Below are positions 25,029 to 33,527 of a stretch of 64,000 nt of DNA, piece by piece; the first letter of the stretch is position 1, and every line of letters begins with the position of its first letter. Where the stretch lies: contig NZ_JAFFJX010000004.1 in assembly GCF_016924755.1 (NCBI RefSeq), positions 62,001 to 126,000 on the forward strand, given 5' to 3'. A model generated the notes under the pieces. The model did no database searches. It was given only the letters and a program-made list of their open reading frames with translations, and was not told the origin of the DNA. The position numbers were made by a program, and so were the translations under genes. Source of the DNA: Longitalea arenae. GTDB taxonomy: Bacteria > Bacteroidota > Bacteroidia > Chitinophagales > Chitinophagaceae.

Positions 25029-27266
25029 ATGATAACCGGGAAACGATCTATGCTAAAACAACTCAGAAAACCCCGTACGATTGGCCTGCTGCTCAGCCTG
25101 GCGCTGCTATTGCCTGTAACAATGTCGGCCCAACTGAATGTAAAAGCTTCTTATGCACTCATTCAACGCGTAATACCAAAACAGGCCAACCATTTTATCG
25201 TAGAAGAAATAGCGGCCGAAAACGGAAAAGATCTTTTTGAAGTGGAGAGCCGTGGCGGTAAAATTGTACTTCGTGGTAATAATGGTACTTCAGTAGCTTC
25301 TGCATTATATCATTACCTCACTGAATATTGTCATTGCCAGATCACCTGGAACGGCACTAACCTGGCATTACCGGCCAAACTGCCGGTGGTAACAAAAAAA
25401 GTGCACAAGGCCACGCCCTATACTTATCGCTATTATCTCAATTACTGCACATTCAATTACAGCATGAGCTGGTGGGACTGGGATCGCTGGCAAAAAGAAA
25501 TTGACTGGATGGCTTTGCATGGCATCAATATGCCCCTGGCCATCACGGGTGAGGAATACACCTGGTATGTGGTATATAAGGAAATGGGCTTTACCGATGA
25601 AGAACTGAAGAACTTCTTTAGTGGTCCGGCCTACTTCGCCTGGTTCTGGATGGGAAACCTGGATGCCTGGGGTGGTCCGCTGCCCATGAGCTGGATGAAA
25701 AGCCATGCGGCTTTGCAGGAAAAGATCCTGCAACGCGAAAGAGAACTGGGCATGAAACCGGTACTGCCCGCCTTCACAGGTCACGTACTGCCGGCATTTA
25801 AAAAGAAATACCCCAATGCAAAACTAAAAGCCACCAACTGGACGAATGGTTTTGCTGACACTTATATTCTGGATGCAGAGGATCCTTTGTTTGCCGAGAT
25901 CGGAAAACGTTTCCTGCAAACCCAAACCAAACTCTTTGGTACCGATCACCTGTATTCTGCAGACACCTTCAATGAAAATGAACCACCCTCTGACGACCCC
26001 GCATTTTTATCGGCATTGAGCGCCCGCATTTATGAAGGCATGAAGCAGGCTGATACGGCTGCTACCTGGGTTATGCAGGGCTGGCTTTTTTATAGCGACC
26101 GTAAATTCTGGAAGGCGCCGCAGATTGAAGCCTTGCTTAAAGCGGTTCCTGACAATAAAATGATCCTGCTCGATCTGGCCGCTGAAATTGAGCCTGTTTG
26201 GAAACGCACTAACGCTTTTTATGGCAAGCCCTGGATCTGGAATATGTTGCACAATTTCGGTGGCAATGTGAATTTGTTCGGACGCATGGATGGGGTGGCT
26301 GCCGGTCCGGCTCAGGCATTGAACGATACCGCGTCGGGCAAATTATGGGGCATCGGATTGACCATGGAAGCCATTGAGCAAAACCCGGTATTATATGAAC
26401 TGATGATGCAGCATACCTGGCGAACAACTGCTATTGACCTGGATAGCTGGTTACCTGAATATATCTTGAACCGTTACTCCAACGCCGGCAAGGAGCTGGT
26501 GAATGCCTGGCAGATCCTGCGGCAAACCGTATATAATGGTAAAGAGATCAGGGATGGCGCTGAATCGATCATTACAGGCCGCCCAACTTTTGACTCCACC
26601 ACTGTATGGACCCGCACTAAACTGAACTACGCTCCGAAAGACCTGCTCCCTGCCTGGGACCTGTTCATAGGCGCAGCCGGCAAAGGCGTTAATACAGATG
26701 GCTTCCGTTACGACCTGGTAGATATTACCCGCCAGGTGCTCGCTAACTATGCCGCACCATTACACAAGAAGTGGGTGGCTGCCTATAAAGAGAAAGACAG
26801 CGCTGCTTTCAATAAATACAGCAAGGCTTTTTTGCAGCTTATCAGTGATATGGATCAGTTGCTGGCAACCCGCAAAGATTTTATGCTCGGCCCCTGGATA
26901 TCCACAGCACGCAGCCACGGTACCACCGCTGATGAAAAAGCCTTGTATGAGCAAAATGCGCGCGACCTTATTACCTTGTGGGGCGATGCCAATAGTCCTT
27001 TGCATGAATACTCGAACCGCCAGTGGAGCGGCCTGCTGAATGATTTTTATAAACCACGCTGGCAGCAATTCTTTTCCATGCTGCAGCAATCACTGCGCAC
27101 AGGCAAAGAACCCGATCTGAAACAGTTTGAAGAGAAGATCCGGAACTGGGAATGGAAATGGGTGAAGACGCAAAAGGCGTTTCCTGTTGAACCGGTTGGT
27201 AATAGTGTACAAGTGTCGCAGAAATTATATAGTAAATACAGGGAGCTGGTGGCTGGTAGTAAATAG
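25029..27266 (+). CDS. GH89 alpha-N-acetylglucosaminidase (NAGLU family)
   Basis: A 745-residue exported enzyme, close to the length of human NAGLU. A signal peptide ends near SAQ (about residue 35; ATG 25050 is an alternative start). A small N-terminal alpha/beta domain precedes the catalytic barrel with family blocks TYRYYLNYCTFNYSMSWWDW, MALHGINMPLAITGEE, WFWMGNLDAWGGPLP and FTGHVLP. Two acidic sites, NENEPP near residue 320 and AEIEPVW near 386, are the likely catalytic carboxylates. The C-terminal helical domain is complete. It removes terminal alpha-linked GlcNAc, for example from host or plant-surface glycans. It appears monocistronic under a LacI-type operator. Confidence 0.92.
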   Translation: MITGKRSMLKQLRKPRTIGLLLSLALLLPVTMSAQLNVKASYALIQRVIPKQANHFIVEEIAAENGKDLFEVESRGGKIVLRGNNGTSVASALYHYLTEYCHCQITWNGTNLALPAKLPVVTKKVHKATPYTYRYYLNYCTFNYSMSWWDWDRWQKEIDWMALHGINMPLAITGEEYTWYVVYKEMGFTDEELKNFFSGPAYFAWFWMGNLDAWGGPLPMSWMKSHAALQEKILQRERELGMKPVLPAFTGHVLPAFKKKYPNAKLKATNWTNGFADTYILDAEDPLFAEIGKRFLQTQTKLFGTDHLYSADTFNENEPPSDDPAFLSALSARIYEGMKQADTAATWVMQGWLFYSDRKFWKAPQIEALLKAVPDNKMILLDLAAEIEPVWKRTNAFYGKPWIWNMLHNFGGNVNLFGRMDGVAAGPAQALNDTASGKLWGIGLTMEAIEQNPVLYELMMQHTWRTTAIDLDSWLPEYILNRYSNAGKELVNAWQILRQTVYNGKEIRDGAESIITGRPTFDSTTVWTRTKLNYAPKDLLPAWDLFIGAAGKGVNTDGFRYDLVDITRQVLANYAAPLHKKWVAAYKEKDSAAFNKYSKAFLQLISDMDQLLATRKDFMLGPWISTARSHGTTADEKALYEQNARDLITLWGDANSPLHEYSNRQWSGLLNDFYKPRWQQFFSMLQQSLRTGKEPDLKQFEEKIRNWEWKWVKTQKAFPVEPVGNSVQVSQKLYSKYRELVAGSK

Positions 27267-27278
27267 CGAGTGGGCAGG

Positions 27279-27412
27279 TTACAGTTACCTGTTGCCGGTT
27301 GCCTGTTAGCAGGCGCTTAATGCCAGTATGCCTGCCAATGCTTAGCCTGTTATTGATTCTGCCCGGTAACTGGAAACAGGTAACTGGTAACCAATTCATT
27401 CACCATTGACGA
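27279..27412. repeat. Degenerate GGTTACC/GGTAACT array between convergent genes
   Basis: Words such as GGTTACA, GTTACCT, GGTTGCC and later GGTAACT, GGTAACC recur with roughly 7-bp spacing. The two halves are partly inverted, so the segment can fold. It lies between the converging ends of the GH89 and PAP2 genes, where no promoter is expected, so a purely regulatory promoter role is unlikely. Confidence 0.6.
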
Positions 27413-27414
27413 TC

Positions 27415-28413
27415 TCAATTGAACGTATACACAACGCCCGGCAGCCACCGCCCGAACTGAAACTGCGGGGCAAACGTAAGGCTGTTCTTCTTTTTTTCGG
27501 CGGCTTCTTCTGATTTCAGCTTGGCATAGCGGTGGTAATTATTCACTACCTGCCGGCCAATCAGATGCCCCAGTATGCCGCCTATCAATACATCAGAAGC
27601 CCAGTGTTTATTCTCGGTGATCCGGCTCAATCCAATTAAGGAAGCGGCGCTGTAGGAAGCGATCTTTACCAGTGGCCGGTCGCTGTATTCCATGGCATAC
27701 ACGGTAGCTGCCGCAAAAGCCAGGCAGGTATGTCCTGACGGAAATGATGTATAGGAATAACTGTCGGGTCGATTACCATTTGCATCTTTCTTAAACTGGT
27801 AAAAGGGGCCGTGCCAGGCCGGACTGTTTGTATTGGTTTCGGGATCGTAATAATAAGGCCGCTGCCGGCCCGATAGGAACTTGGCTGCTTCGAAGATCAC
27901 CGCTGAGGTAATATATGCCTGCGTAGCCAGCAAGGTAGTGGTCTTTATTTTTTCATTCTTAAAGATCCAGCCGTAAGTTCCCAATGCGGCCAGCGTATAT
28001 ACTTCATAAGCGCCGCCAAATCGCGTGATATATTTACTGGTGCTCACCAGGGTGGTGCTGCTCTTTCGCCAGTCCACCGCATTTCTACTGATGGGTACAT
28101 CCAACAACAATGTGCCGGCAGTGACGCCTGCTACCAGGGCCGTCCTGTACCAGAGCCGGGGTTTTGCATGAAAGGGAGAAGTAACCTGTTGCTTCAGGTC
28201 GCTGGCGAGTAATTTCCAGTAAACAGGAAAAGTGATCTTGGTGGTTTGATTGTAGAATTCTCGCCTGATACTGTCCTGGTTGCCTCTTTTTAATGGAGGA
28301 GGGATCCTGCTTAAACTGTCCATTTTTCTGAACAGTTCCTTTTGCGCTTCCGCAGCAAATGGCAATGGTAACAGCATCAGCCATACAATACCATATCTAA
28401 ATACGCGCCCCAT
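27415..28413 (-). CDS. PAP2-family phosphatase (lipid-phosphatase-like)
   Basis: A 332-residue protein with the three PAP2 signatures: KFLSGRQRP (KX6RP), FPSGHT (PSGH) and SRITENKHWASD (SRX5HX3D). A signal peptide (MGRVFRYGIVWLMLLPLPFAAEAQ-type) and several hydrophobic segments place it at the envelope. Relatives dephosphorylate undecaprenyl pyrophosphate or phospholipids. I chose ATG 28413 because an upstream in-frame ATG (28563) would only translate the intergenic GGGATTTTG array. It lies downstream of the mannonate dehydratase gene on the same strand but shares no obvious pathway with it. Confidence 0.88.
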   Translation of the reverse strand: MGRVFRYGIVWLMLLPLPFAAEAQKELFRKMDSLSRIPPPLKRGNQDSIRREFYNQTTKITFPVYWKLLASDLKQQVTSPFHAKPRLWYRTALVAGVTAGTLLLDVPISRNAVDWRKSSTTLVSTSKYITRFGGAYEVYTLAALGTYGWIFKNEKIKTTTLLATQAYITSAVIFEAAKFLSGRQRPYYYDPETNTNSPAWHGPFYQFKKDANGNRPDSYSYTSFPSGHTCLAFAAATVYAMEYSDRPLVKIASYSAASLIGLSRITENKHWASDVLIGGILGHLIGRQVVNNYHRYAKLKSEEAAEKKKNSLTFAPQFQFGRWLPGVVYTFN

Positions 28414-28469
28414 AAACAATGCGATGGTGAGAACATAGGTATCTGTTTGGATATATAAAAAAAGTATGC

Positions 28470-28556
28470 CATGAGCCGGGGATTTCGGGATTTTGAGATT
28501 TTTGGTTTTGGGATTTTGGGATTTCTGCGCAGATCTCGAAATCCCGAATCTCTGAA
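28470..28556. repeat. GGGATTTTG-type array with hairpin
   Basis: Words GGGATTTTG, AGATTTTTG and GGTTTTG follow at 7-9 bp spacing and end against the mannonate dehydratase stop codon. GGGATTTC (28518-28525) and GAAATCCC (28538-28545) form an 8-bp stem. The same unit type flanks the GH43 gene at 61169-62158. Confidence 0.6.
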
Positions 28557-29735
28557 TCAGCAAGTCTTCGGCTGTTGCTGCAAGTTTCTTGTGATGCCCA
28601 ACTCCAGGCCACGCAATTCCGCCAGTCCGCGTAAACGGCCGATGGCGCTATAGCCGGGATAAGTTGTTTTTTTCAGGTCATCCAGCATCTGGTGGCCATG
28701 ATCGGGCCGCATGGGCAATGACACTCCTCTTCGCTGCATGACGAGCACCAGTTCTTTAATGACCGCATACATATCAACGTCACCGGTGAGGTGATCGGCT
28801 TCAAAGAAATTACCGTTGCCATCCCGTTTTGTACTGCGTAAATGCACAAAATGAATATGGTCGCCATAACGTTGAACCATGCCCGGCAGGTCATTATCTG
28901 CCCGTACGCCAAAGGAACCGGTGCAAAAGCAAAGCCCGTTTGCCTGGGCGGGCACAGCCTGCAGCAGATCCTTTACGTCCTGTTCGGTGCTCATGATGCG
29001 GGGCAGTCCCAGCACTGGATAAGGCGGATCATCCGGGTGTATGGCCATTTTCAGTCCGCATTCTTCAGCCACCGGTACCACCTGCTGCAGGAAATAGAAC
29101 AAATGCTCTTTTAGTTTCCTGGCATCGATCTGGTGATAGGTTGTCAATGCGGCAAGCACCTGCTCCTTGGTAAATGGTTCATCACTGCCGGGTAATCCGA
29201 GCAGGGCATTGCGATATAATGTTTCCCTTTTTTGAGGCGAAATGGTATCGAGATAATTTCTGGCAGCATTAAGCTCTTCTTTCGTGTATTCCATGGCTGC
29301 GCCGGGCCTTTCCAGCATATATACGTCAAAAGCGATAAATGCCAGCCTTTCAAAATACAATGCCTTGCTGCCATCGGGCATTTCATAATCAATATCGGTG
29401 CGTACCCAATCGAGGACAGGCATGAAGTTATATGTGACCACCTTCAGGCCGCAGGCCGCTACATTCCGCAGGCTTTGCTGATAATGTTCAATATACTGTT
29501 TGTAATTACCGCTTTTCTTTTTTATGTCTTCATGTACCGGAAGACTTTCAATGACCGTCCAGCTCATGCCGGCGGCTTCGATCATGGCTTTGCGTTTGTT
29601 GATCTCGTCGATCGTCCAAACCTCGCCTGGCGGAATGTGATGCAAAGCGGTTACCACGCCGGTACATCCTGCCTGCCGGATATGTTGTAAAGGAACGGGA
29701 TCATTCGGCCCGAACCAACGCATAGTGTATTCCAT
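28557..29735 (-). CDS. uxuA: D-mannonate dehydratase
   Basis: A 392-residue cytosolic enzyme converting D-mannonate to 2-keto-3-deoxy-gluconate in hexuronate catabolism. It is full length and strongly conserved: [36 protein letters not shown] at the N-terminus, [18 protein letters not shown] near the middle, and [12 protein letters not shown] near the C-terminus, with the metal-binding His, Cys and Asp residues. It would handle glucuronate-derived mannonate released by the nearby GH67 and GH115 alpha-glucuronidases. The rest of the Ashwell pathway (uxaC, kdgK, kdgA) is not in the window. Confidence 0.95.
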   Translation of the reverse strand: MEYTMRWFGPNDPVPLQHIRQAGCTGVVTALHHIPPGEVWTIDEINKRKAMIEAAGMSWTVIESLPVHEDIKKKSGNYKQYIEHYQQSLRNVAACGLKVVTYNFMPVLDWVRTDIDYEMPDGSKALYFERLAFIAFDVYMLERPGAAMEYTKEELNAARNYLDTISPQKRETLYRNALLGLPGSDEPFTKEQVLAALTTYHQIDARKLKEHLFYFLQQVVPVAEECGLKMAIHPDDPPYPVLGLPRIMSTEQDVKDLLQAVPAQANGLCFCTGSFGVRADNDLPGMVQRYGDHIHFVHLRSTKRDGNGNFFEADHLTGDVDMYAVIKELVLVMQRRGVSLPMRPDHGHQMLDDLKKTTYPGYSAIGRLRGLAELRGLELGITRNLQQQPKTC

Positions 29736-29773
29736 ATGTAGTACTTTCTTAAGTGGTTGACTGGTTACCGGTT

Positions 29774-29859
29774 CAGGTTACAGGGTGCCTGTGTGCGATT
29801 GCCGACATCTCTTTTTAAGCTTATTAAATAAAGCCTTGAAACCTGCACCCTGAAACCTG
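29774..29859. repeat. Long-arm inverted repeat between the acetylesterase and uxuA genes
   Basis: CAGGTTACAGGGTGC (29774-29788) and GCACCCTGAAACCTG (29845-29859) match as inverted repeats at 14 of 15 positions, enclosing 56 nt. The arms consist of the GGTTACAGG words seen in the array at 31853-32020. It could attenuate transcription between the two minus-strand genes. Confidence 0.55.
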
Positions 29860-29904
29860 CAACATCCTATTAATTCAAACTGGTTTTTCTGTTCACCATT
29901 CACA

Positions 29905-31833
29905 TCACCAGGTGTCCGTTCTAAAAGGCGAGGCCGGCAATCCTTCCTTATTATACAAATTTGCCCCTTCCGGATTATCGGCCCAGGCATAACGCACAGC
30001 TACAGGCGCAGGCACCTGATCACTCCACACCACTACCCTATTTCCTTCGATGGCAGCATTGGCCCAGACAAACTTTTTATCGGCGCCTGCGATAGCGAAA
30101 TATTTTAATGGTTTACCGCCTTTAGCCATCAGGCCGCTGCCGGTGCTGGTAAAATGAAGGATCACTTTATTGCCCGCTATTTTCATGGATTCGTATAACG
30201 GGCCTGAGTACACCACCTTCTTGTCACCATAGGCCTGCTTCTGCGCCCATAAGGCCAGGCGTTTGCCCACATCTTCTTTATTCAGCGGATGAATATCATT
30301 CCACTCGCCTGCATCTGTGATCACAGCCATACCGGTATTGGGCAGGGCCAGGGTCTTTAACTGTGCTTCCCTTGTCAGGGCCCAGCTGCTTTCACCGGGT
30401 TCATCTTTTGGTTCCATATAATTCGCCAGCTGCACAAATAAGAAGGGAAAATTTCCCTGCTTCCATTCCTGCCGCCAGGTATTGATCACCGCCGGAAATA
30501 AGCTGCGGTATTCAACCGGTCTGCCGGCATTGCTTTCGCCCTGGTACCAGATTACGCCTTTGATCCGGTAATTCAACATCGGCGACACCATGGCTTTGAA
30601 TAAACCGGTTGGTTGGTATTGAAAGAAGGTGGCTGAGGGTAATGGTGCGGCCGTAGTACCCAGGGCAAACTGCCAATCGCCAATTAGTGAAACCGTGTCG
30701 CCGCCTGCTGTTAATTTATAGGGCTTATCGGGTATAAAGCCCCCACGCCCTGCATTATTGATCACCCGCACTACGATCGTATTCTTCCCTGGCTGTAAGA
30801 GACCTGCCGGTAATTCATACCTTCTGGGCGGATATTGATAACCGATGGTGCCGGCAAAGCGCCCATTTACAAATACCGAATCCTGGTCTACAATTCTGCC
30901 CAATAACAGTTTCGCCGGTTTGGCCGTCATGGAAGCAGGCACCTCTATTTCTTTCTTAAACCACACGACCCCATTCACGCCTTTCAAGCCGTGATCATCC
31001 CAGAAGCCGGGCACGGGCATGGTTTTCCAGTTGCTTGTGTTCGCGGCAGGATCATACCAGGGCCTGGTATCATGTAAACCTTTATCCCCGGCCCAGATCT
31101 GCTGATACCAGTTATCGCGGATTTGTTTATCGCGGTTGCGGATGCTATCAATGAATGACGGGCGTTTGAAATTCGCAAGCGTTTCGAGGTGTCGCGGAAA
31201 TGCCTTTAATGCGTTTTCCGTTAACCAGGCTTCTGCCGGTGAGCCGCCTACACTTGCTTTTATCAGGCCAATAGGCACCTGGTATTTTTCATACAAGGCT
31301 TTGGCAAAAAAATAGCCTACGGCCGTAAATTGCAATACGCTTTGCGGATCGGCTGCCTGCCAGCTGCCGGATTCATAATCTTTACGGGCTTTTTGAAAGT
31401 CATAGGTAGTGGCTACATTGAACTGCCTAATGGCCGGATTGGTTGCCTGCGCAATCACGGCTGCATACTTCTCCTTTACCCGCTCCATCGGTAATTCCAT
31501 ATTCGATTGGCCTGAGCATACCCATACGTCGCCGATCAGGATATTTTTGATCAGTATCCGGTTGCTGCCGCTGATCTCCATCTCATAAGGACCGCCCGCT
31601 TTTTGGGCCGGCAGTACGACAGACCAGCTGCTGTCAGCTCCGGTTATAGTGCCGTAGTTTTTATTATTGAACCGGATATTCACCTTCTCCCCAACGGAAG
31701 CCCATCCCCAGATGGTTAGTTTCGTATCGCGTTGCAGCACCATATTATCGCTGATCAAACGGGGAAGTTTGACCTGGGCGATACCTTCTATGGTGAGTAT
31801 GCTTAATAGATATAAGAATGTTATACGGATCAT
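29905..31833 (-). CDS. Sialate-O-acetylesterase-like SGNH carbohydrate esterase (probable acetylxylan esterase)
   Basis: A 642-residue secreted esterase with a signal peptide (about residues 1-19). An N-terminal beta-sandwich precedes the SGNH-like catalytic blocks: SGQSNMELPM holding the nucleophile serine, a WYQGESNA block, and DIHPLNKEDVG holding the catalytic Asp/His pair. A jelly-roll-like insertion (about residues 290-395, with WFKKEIEVP) splits the catalytic domain, as is common in this family. The family name comes from sialate deacetylation. In a xylan cluster with GH10, GH67 and GH115, removal of acetyl groups from xylan is the better guess. Confidence 0.88.
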   Translation of the reverse strand: MIRITFLYLLSILTIEGIAQVKLPRLISDNMVLQRDTKLTIWGWASVGEKVNIRFNNKNYGTITGADSSWSVVLPAQKAGGPYEMEISGSNRILIKNILIGDVWVCSGQSNMELPMERVKEKYAAVIAQATNPAIRQFNVATTYDFQKARKDYESGSWQAADPQSVLQFTAVGYFFAKALYEKYQVPIGLIKASVGGSPAEAWLTENALKAFPRHLETLANFKRPSFIDSIRNRDKQIRDNWYQQIWAGDKGLHDTRPWYDPAANTSNWKTMPVPGFWDDHGLKGVNGVVWFKKEIEVPASMTAKPAKLLLGRIVDQDSVFVNGRFAGTIGYQYPPRRYELPAGLLQPGKNTIVVRVINNAGRGGFIPDKPYKLTAGGDTVSLIGDWQFALGTTAAPLPSATFFQYQPTGLFKAMVSPMLNYRIKGVIWYQGESNAGRPVEYRSLFPAVINTWRQEWKQGNFPFLFVQLANYMEPKDEPGESSWALTREAQLKTLALPNTGMAVITDAGEWNDIHPLNKEDVGKRLALWAQKQAYGDKKVVYSGPLYESMKIAGNKVILHFTSTGSGLMAKGGKPLKYFAIAGADKKFVWANAAIEGNRVVVWSDQVPAPVAVRYAWADNPEGANLYNKEGLPASPFRTDTW

Positions 31834-31852
31834 AAATATGTCGCAGGTTAGA

Positions 31853-32114
31853 AGTTACAGGTTACAGGTTTCAGGTTACAAGGGTACCGGTTGCCGGTTA
31901 CCCGAATACTGGGTTACAGGTTACAGGTTTCAGGTTACAAGGGGCCGGTTGCCCATTACCCGAATACTGGGTTACAGGTTACAGGTTTCAGGTTACAAGG
32001 GGGCGGTTGCCGGTTACCGGTCATATTGACCATTCACCATTGCCCATTGACCATTACAGCCGTTCAACTTGTAACAGTTTCGTTCGCCCGCTGGCCCTTC
32101 ACCATTCACCATTG
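31853..32114. repeat. 58-bp tandem repeat built of GGTTACA words, plus CCATTG heptads
   Basis: Nearly identical 58-bp units begin at about 31853, 31911 and 31969 (the last is partial). Each holds TTACAGGTTACAGGTTTCAG, then a CGGTTGCC stretch and CCCGAATACTG. Inside the unit the same 7-8-bp word repeats, so two levels of repetition are visible. Heptads of the CCATTGN type follow at 32028-32056 and 32096-32114. The segment separates the divergent esterase and LacI genes and so holds or abuts both promoters. Confidence 0.88.
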
Positions 32115-32120
32115 AACAAA

Positions 32121-32169
32121 AAAGTCTGGAAAAAGCCCAACCCCTGGTTGTAACTTTCTGCCGGACTTT
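32121..32169. other. AAAGTCTGG...CCGGACTTT hairpin upstream of the LacI gene
   Basis: AAAGTCTGG (32121-32129) pairs with CCGGACTTT (32161-32169), with one G-U pair and a 31-nt loop. A run of A residues precedes it, so on the minus strand it would be a terminator-like stem with a U-tract. No minus-strand gene upstream explains that. The AGTCCGG core is shared with terminators at 13362 and 55781. The rest of the gap up to 32282 is A/T-rich. Confidence 0.45.
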
Positions 32170-32282
32170 CCGTCTTTAATATATCAATATGGTTTGGCCG
32201 AAGCCTTTTTTCAAACCTTTTTATCAACATGGCAACTAATTGATAAGCAATTCTCGACACTAATTTAGAGAGAAATATGTAT

Positions 32283-32302
32283 CAATGTAACCGATTACAT
32301 TG
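32283..32302. promoter_or_regulatory. LacI-type operator in front of the LacI gene (probable autoregulation)
   Basis: CAATGTAACCGATTACATTG matches its reverse complement in 9 of 10 arm positions, with central CG. It lies 55 bp before the start codon of the LacI-family gene. A weaker copy of the half-site (GTAAGCGATTGTA) occurs at 32345-32357, directly over the start. Autoregulation is usual for the family. Control of the adjacent xylan genes is likely but not shown. Confidence 0.6.
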
Positions 32303-32356
32303 TTTTTTTAAAAATAATTTTATTTTACCTTTACTATCAGATATGTAAGCGATTGT

Positions 32357-33397
32357 ATGACAAAACCAAAAGAAGTAACAATTTACGACCTAGCCCGTAA
32401 ATTGAACGTCTCAATAGCTACGGTAAGCCGGGCCTTGAAAGACGACCCTGTCGTAAGCAAAAAAACCAAAAAAAAGATCTTCGACCTGGCCGAAGAAATG
32501 GGCTACCGGTACAACCATTTCGCGCGTAATCTGCGCGAACAGCGTACCTATACTATCGGCGTCATTGTACCGCGGCTGAACAGCTATTTCATGAGTACGG
32601 TGATCGCGGGTATTGAAAGCGTTGCCAACAACGAAGGATATACCCTTATCATCAGCCAGTCGTCGGAAACAGCCGGTAAAGAGATCACCAACGCCAAAAC
32701 CATGTTCAATAACCGGGTTGACGGCATGTTGGTTTCCCTCGCTTATGACACAGACGATATTTCCCACTTCGACCAGTTCATTAAAAAGAACATCCCGCTC
32801 ATTTTTTTCGACCGGGTGAATGATCATCCAGAATGCACGAGTGTACAGATCGATAACCGCAAAAGCGCCTACGAAGCTACCACTCACCTGATCGCCCAGG
32901 GTTGCCGCCGCATCGTACATATCACTGCCACACCAAAACGAAATGTATATATTGACCGGCTGGCGGGTTACAAACAGGCGCTGGCCGATCACCAGATCCC
33001 TTTCGAAGAAAAATATTTACTCATCAATAACCTGAGCCAGGAAGCCGGTGTACAGGCCGCCGCCGAGATCTTGCAGATGAATCCATTGCCGGATGCCATT
33101 TTTGCCGCAAATGATAATTGTGCCGTTGGTTGTATGATCGCGCTGAAAAAAGCGGGCATCCGCATTCCGGCAGATATCGCTTTTGTCGGTTTTAACAACG
33201 ACCCCGTTTCTACCGTTATAGAACCGAATCTTACAACCATTAACTACCCCGGTTATAAAATGGGAGAAATGGCCGCCGCCAGTTTAATAAATCATTTAAA
33301 TGGCGTGAACAGCATTGACGCCACCAATACGATATTATTAAGGTCAGAACTGATCATCAGGGCTTCTTCGCAAAAAATAATATCAGACAGTGAGTGA
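32357..33397 (+). CDS. LacI-family transcriptional regulator of the glucuronoxylan cluster
   Basis: A 346-residue regulator. The N-terminal LacI helix-turn-helix is intact (residues 4-55: EVTIYDLARKLNVSIATVSRALKDDPVVSKKTKKKI, with the hinge ARNLR). The periplasmic-binding-protein-like effector domain follows (about 62-340, TIGVIVPRLNSYFMSTVIAGIE, DAIFAANDNCAVG). Many Bacteroidota control glycan genes with hybrid two-component or SusR-type sensors, but a LacI protein sits among the enzymes here. The effector is probably a soluble uronate or xylo-oligosaccharide-derived sugar. It is divergent from the esterase gene and 130 bp upstream of the GH67 gene. Confidence 0.93.
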   Translation: MTKPKEVTIYDLARKLNVSIATVSRALKDDPVVSKKTKKKIFDLAEEMGYRYNHFARNLREQRTYTIGVIVPRLNSYFMSTVIAGIESVANNEGYTLIISQSSETAGKEITNAKTMFNNRVDGMLVSLAYDTDDISHFDQFIKKNIPLIFFDRVNDHPECTSVQIDNRKSAYEATTHLIAQGCRRIVHITATPKRNVYIDRLAGYKQALADHQIPFEEKYLLINNLSQEAGVQAAAEILQMNPLPDAIFAANDNCAVGCMIALKKAGIRIPADIAFVGFNNDPVSTVIEPNLTTINYPGYKMGEMAAASLINHLNGVNSIDATNTILLRSELIIRASSQKIISDSE

Positions 33398-33527
33398 AGA
33401 ACCATTGGCAACAGACAATTGGCCGGCAAGAGTTCCCATTACAGAGAGAATAATTGACCGGCTGCAATCTGCAATAAAAGCCCGGCGACTGGCAATTGGT
33501 AACCGGCCACTGAAACTTTGACTTCAT

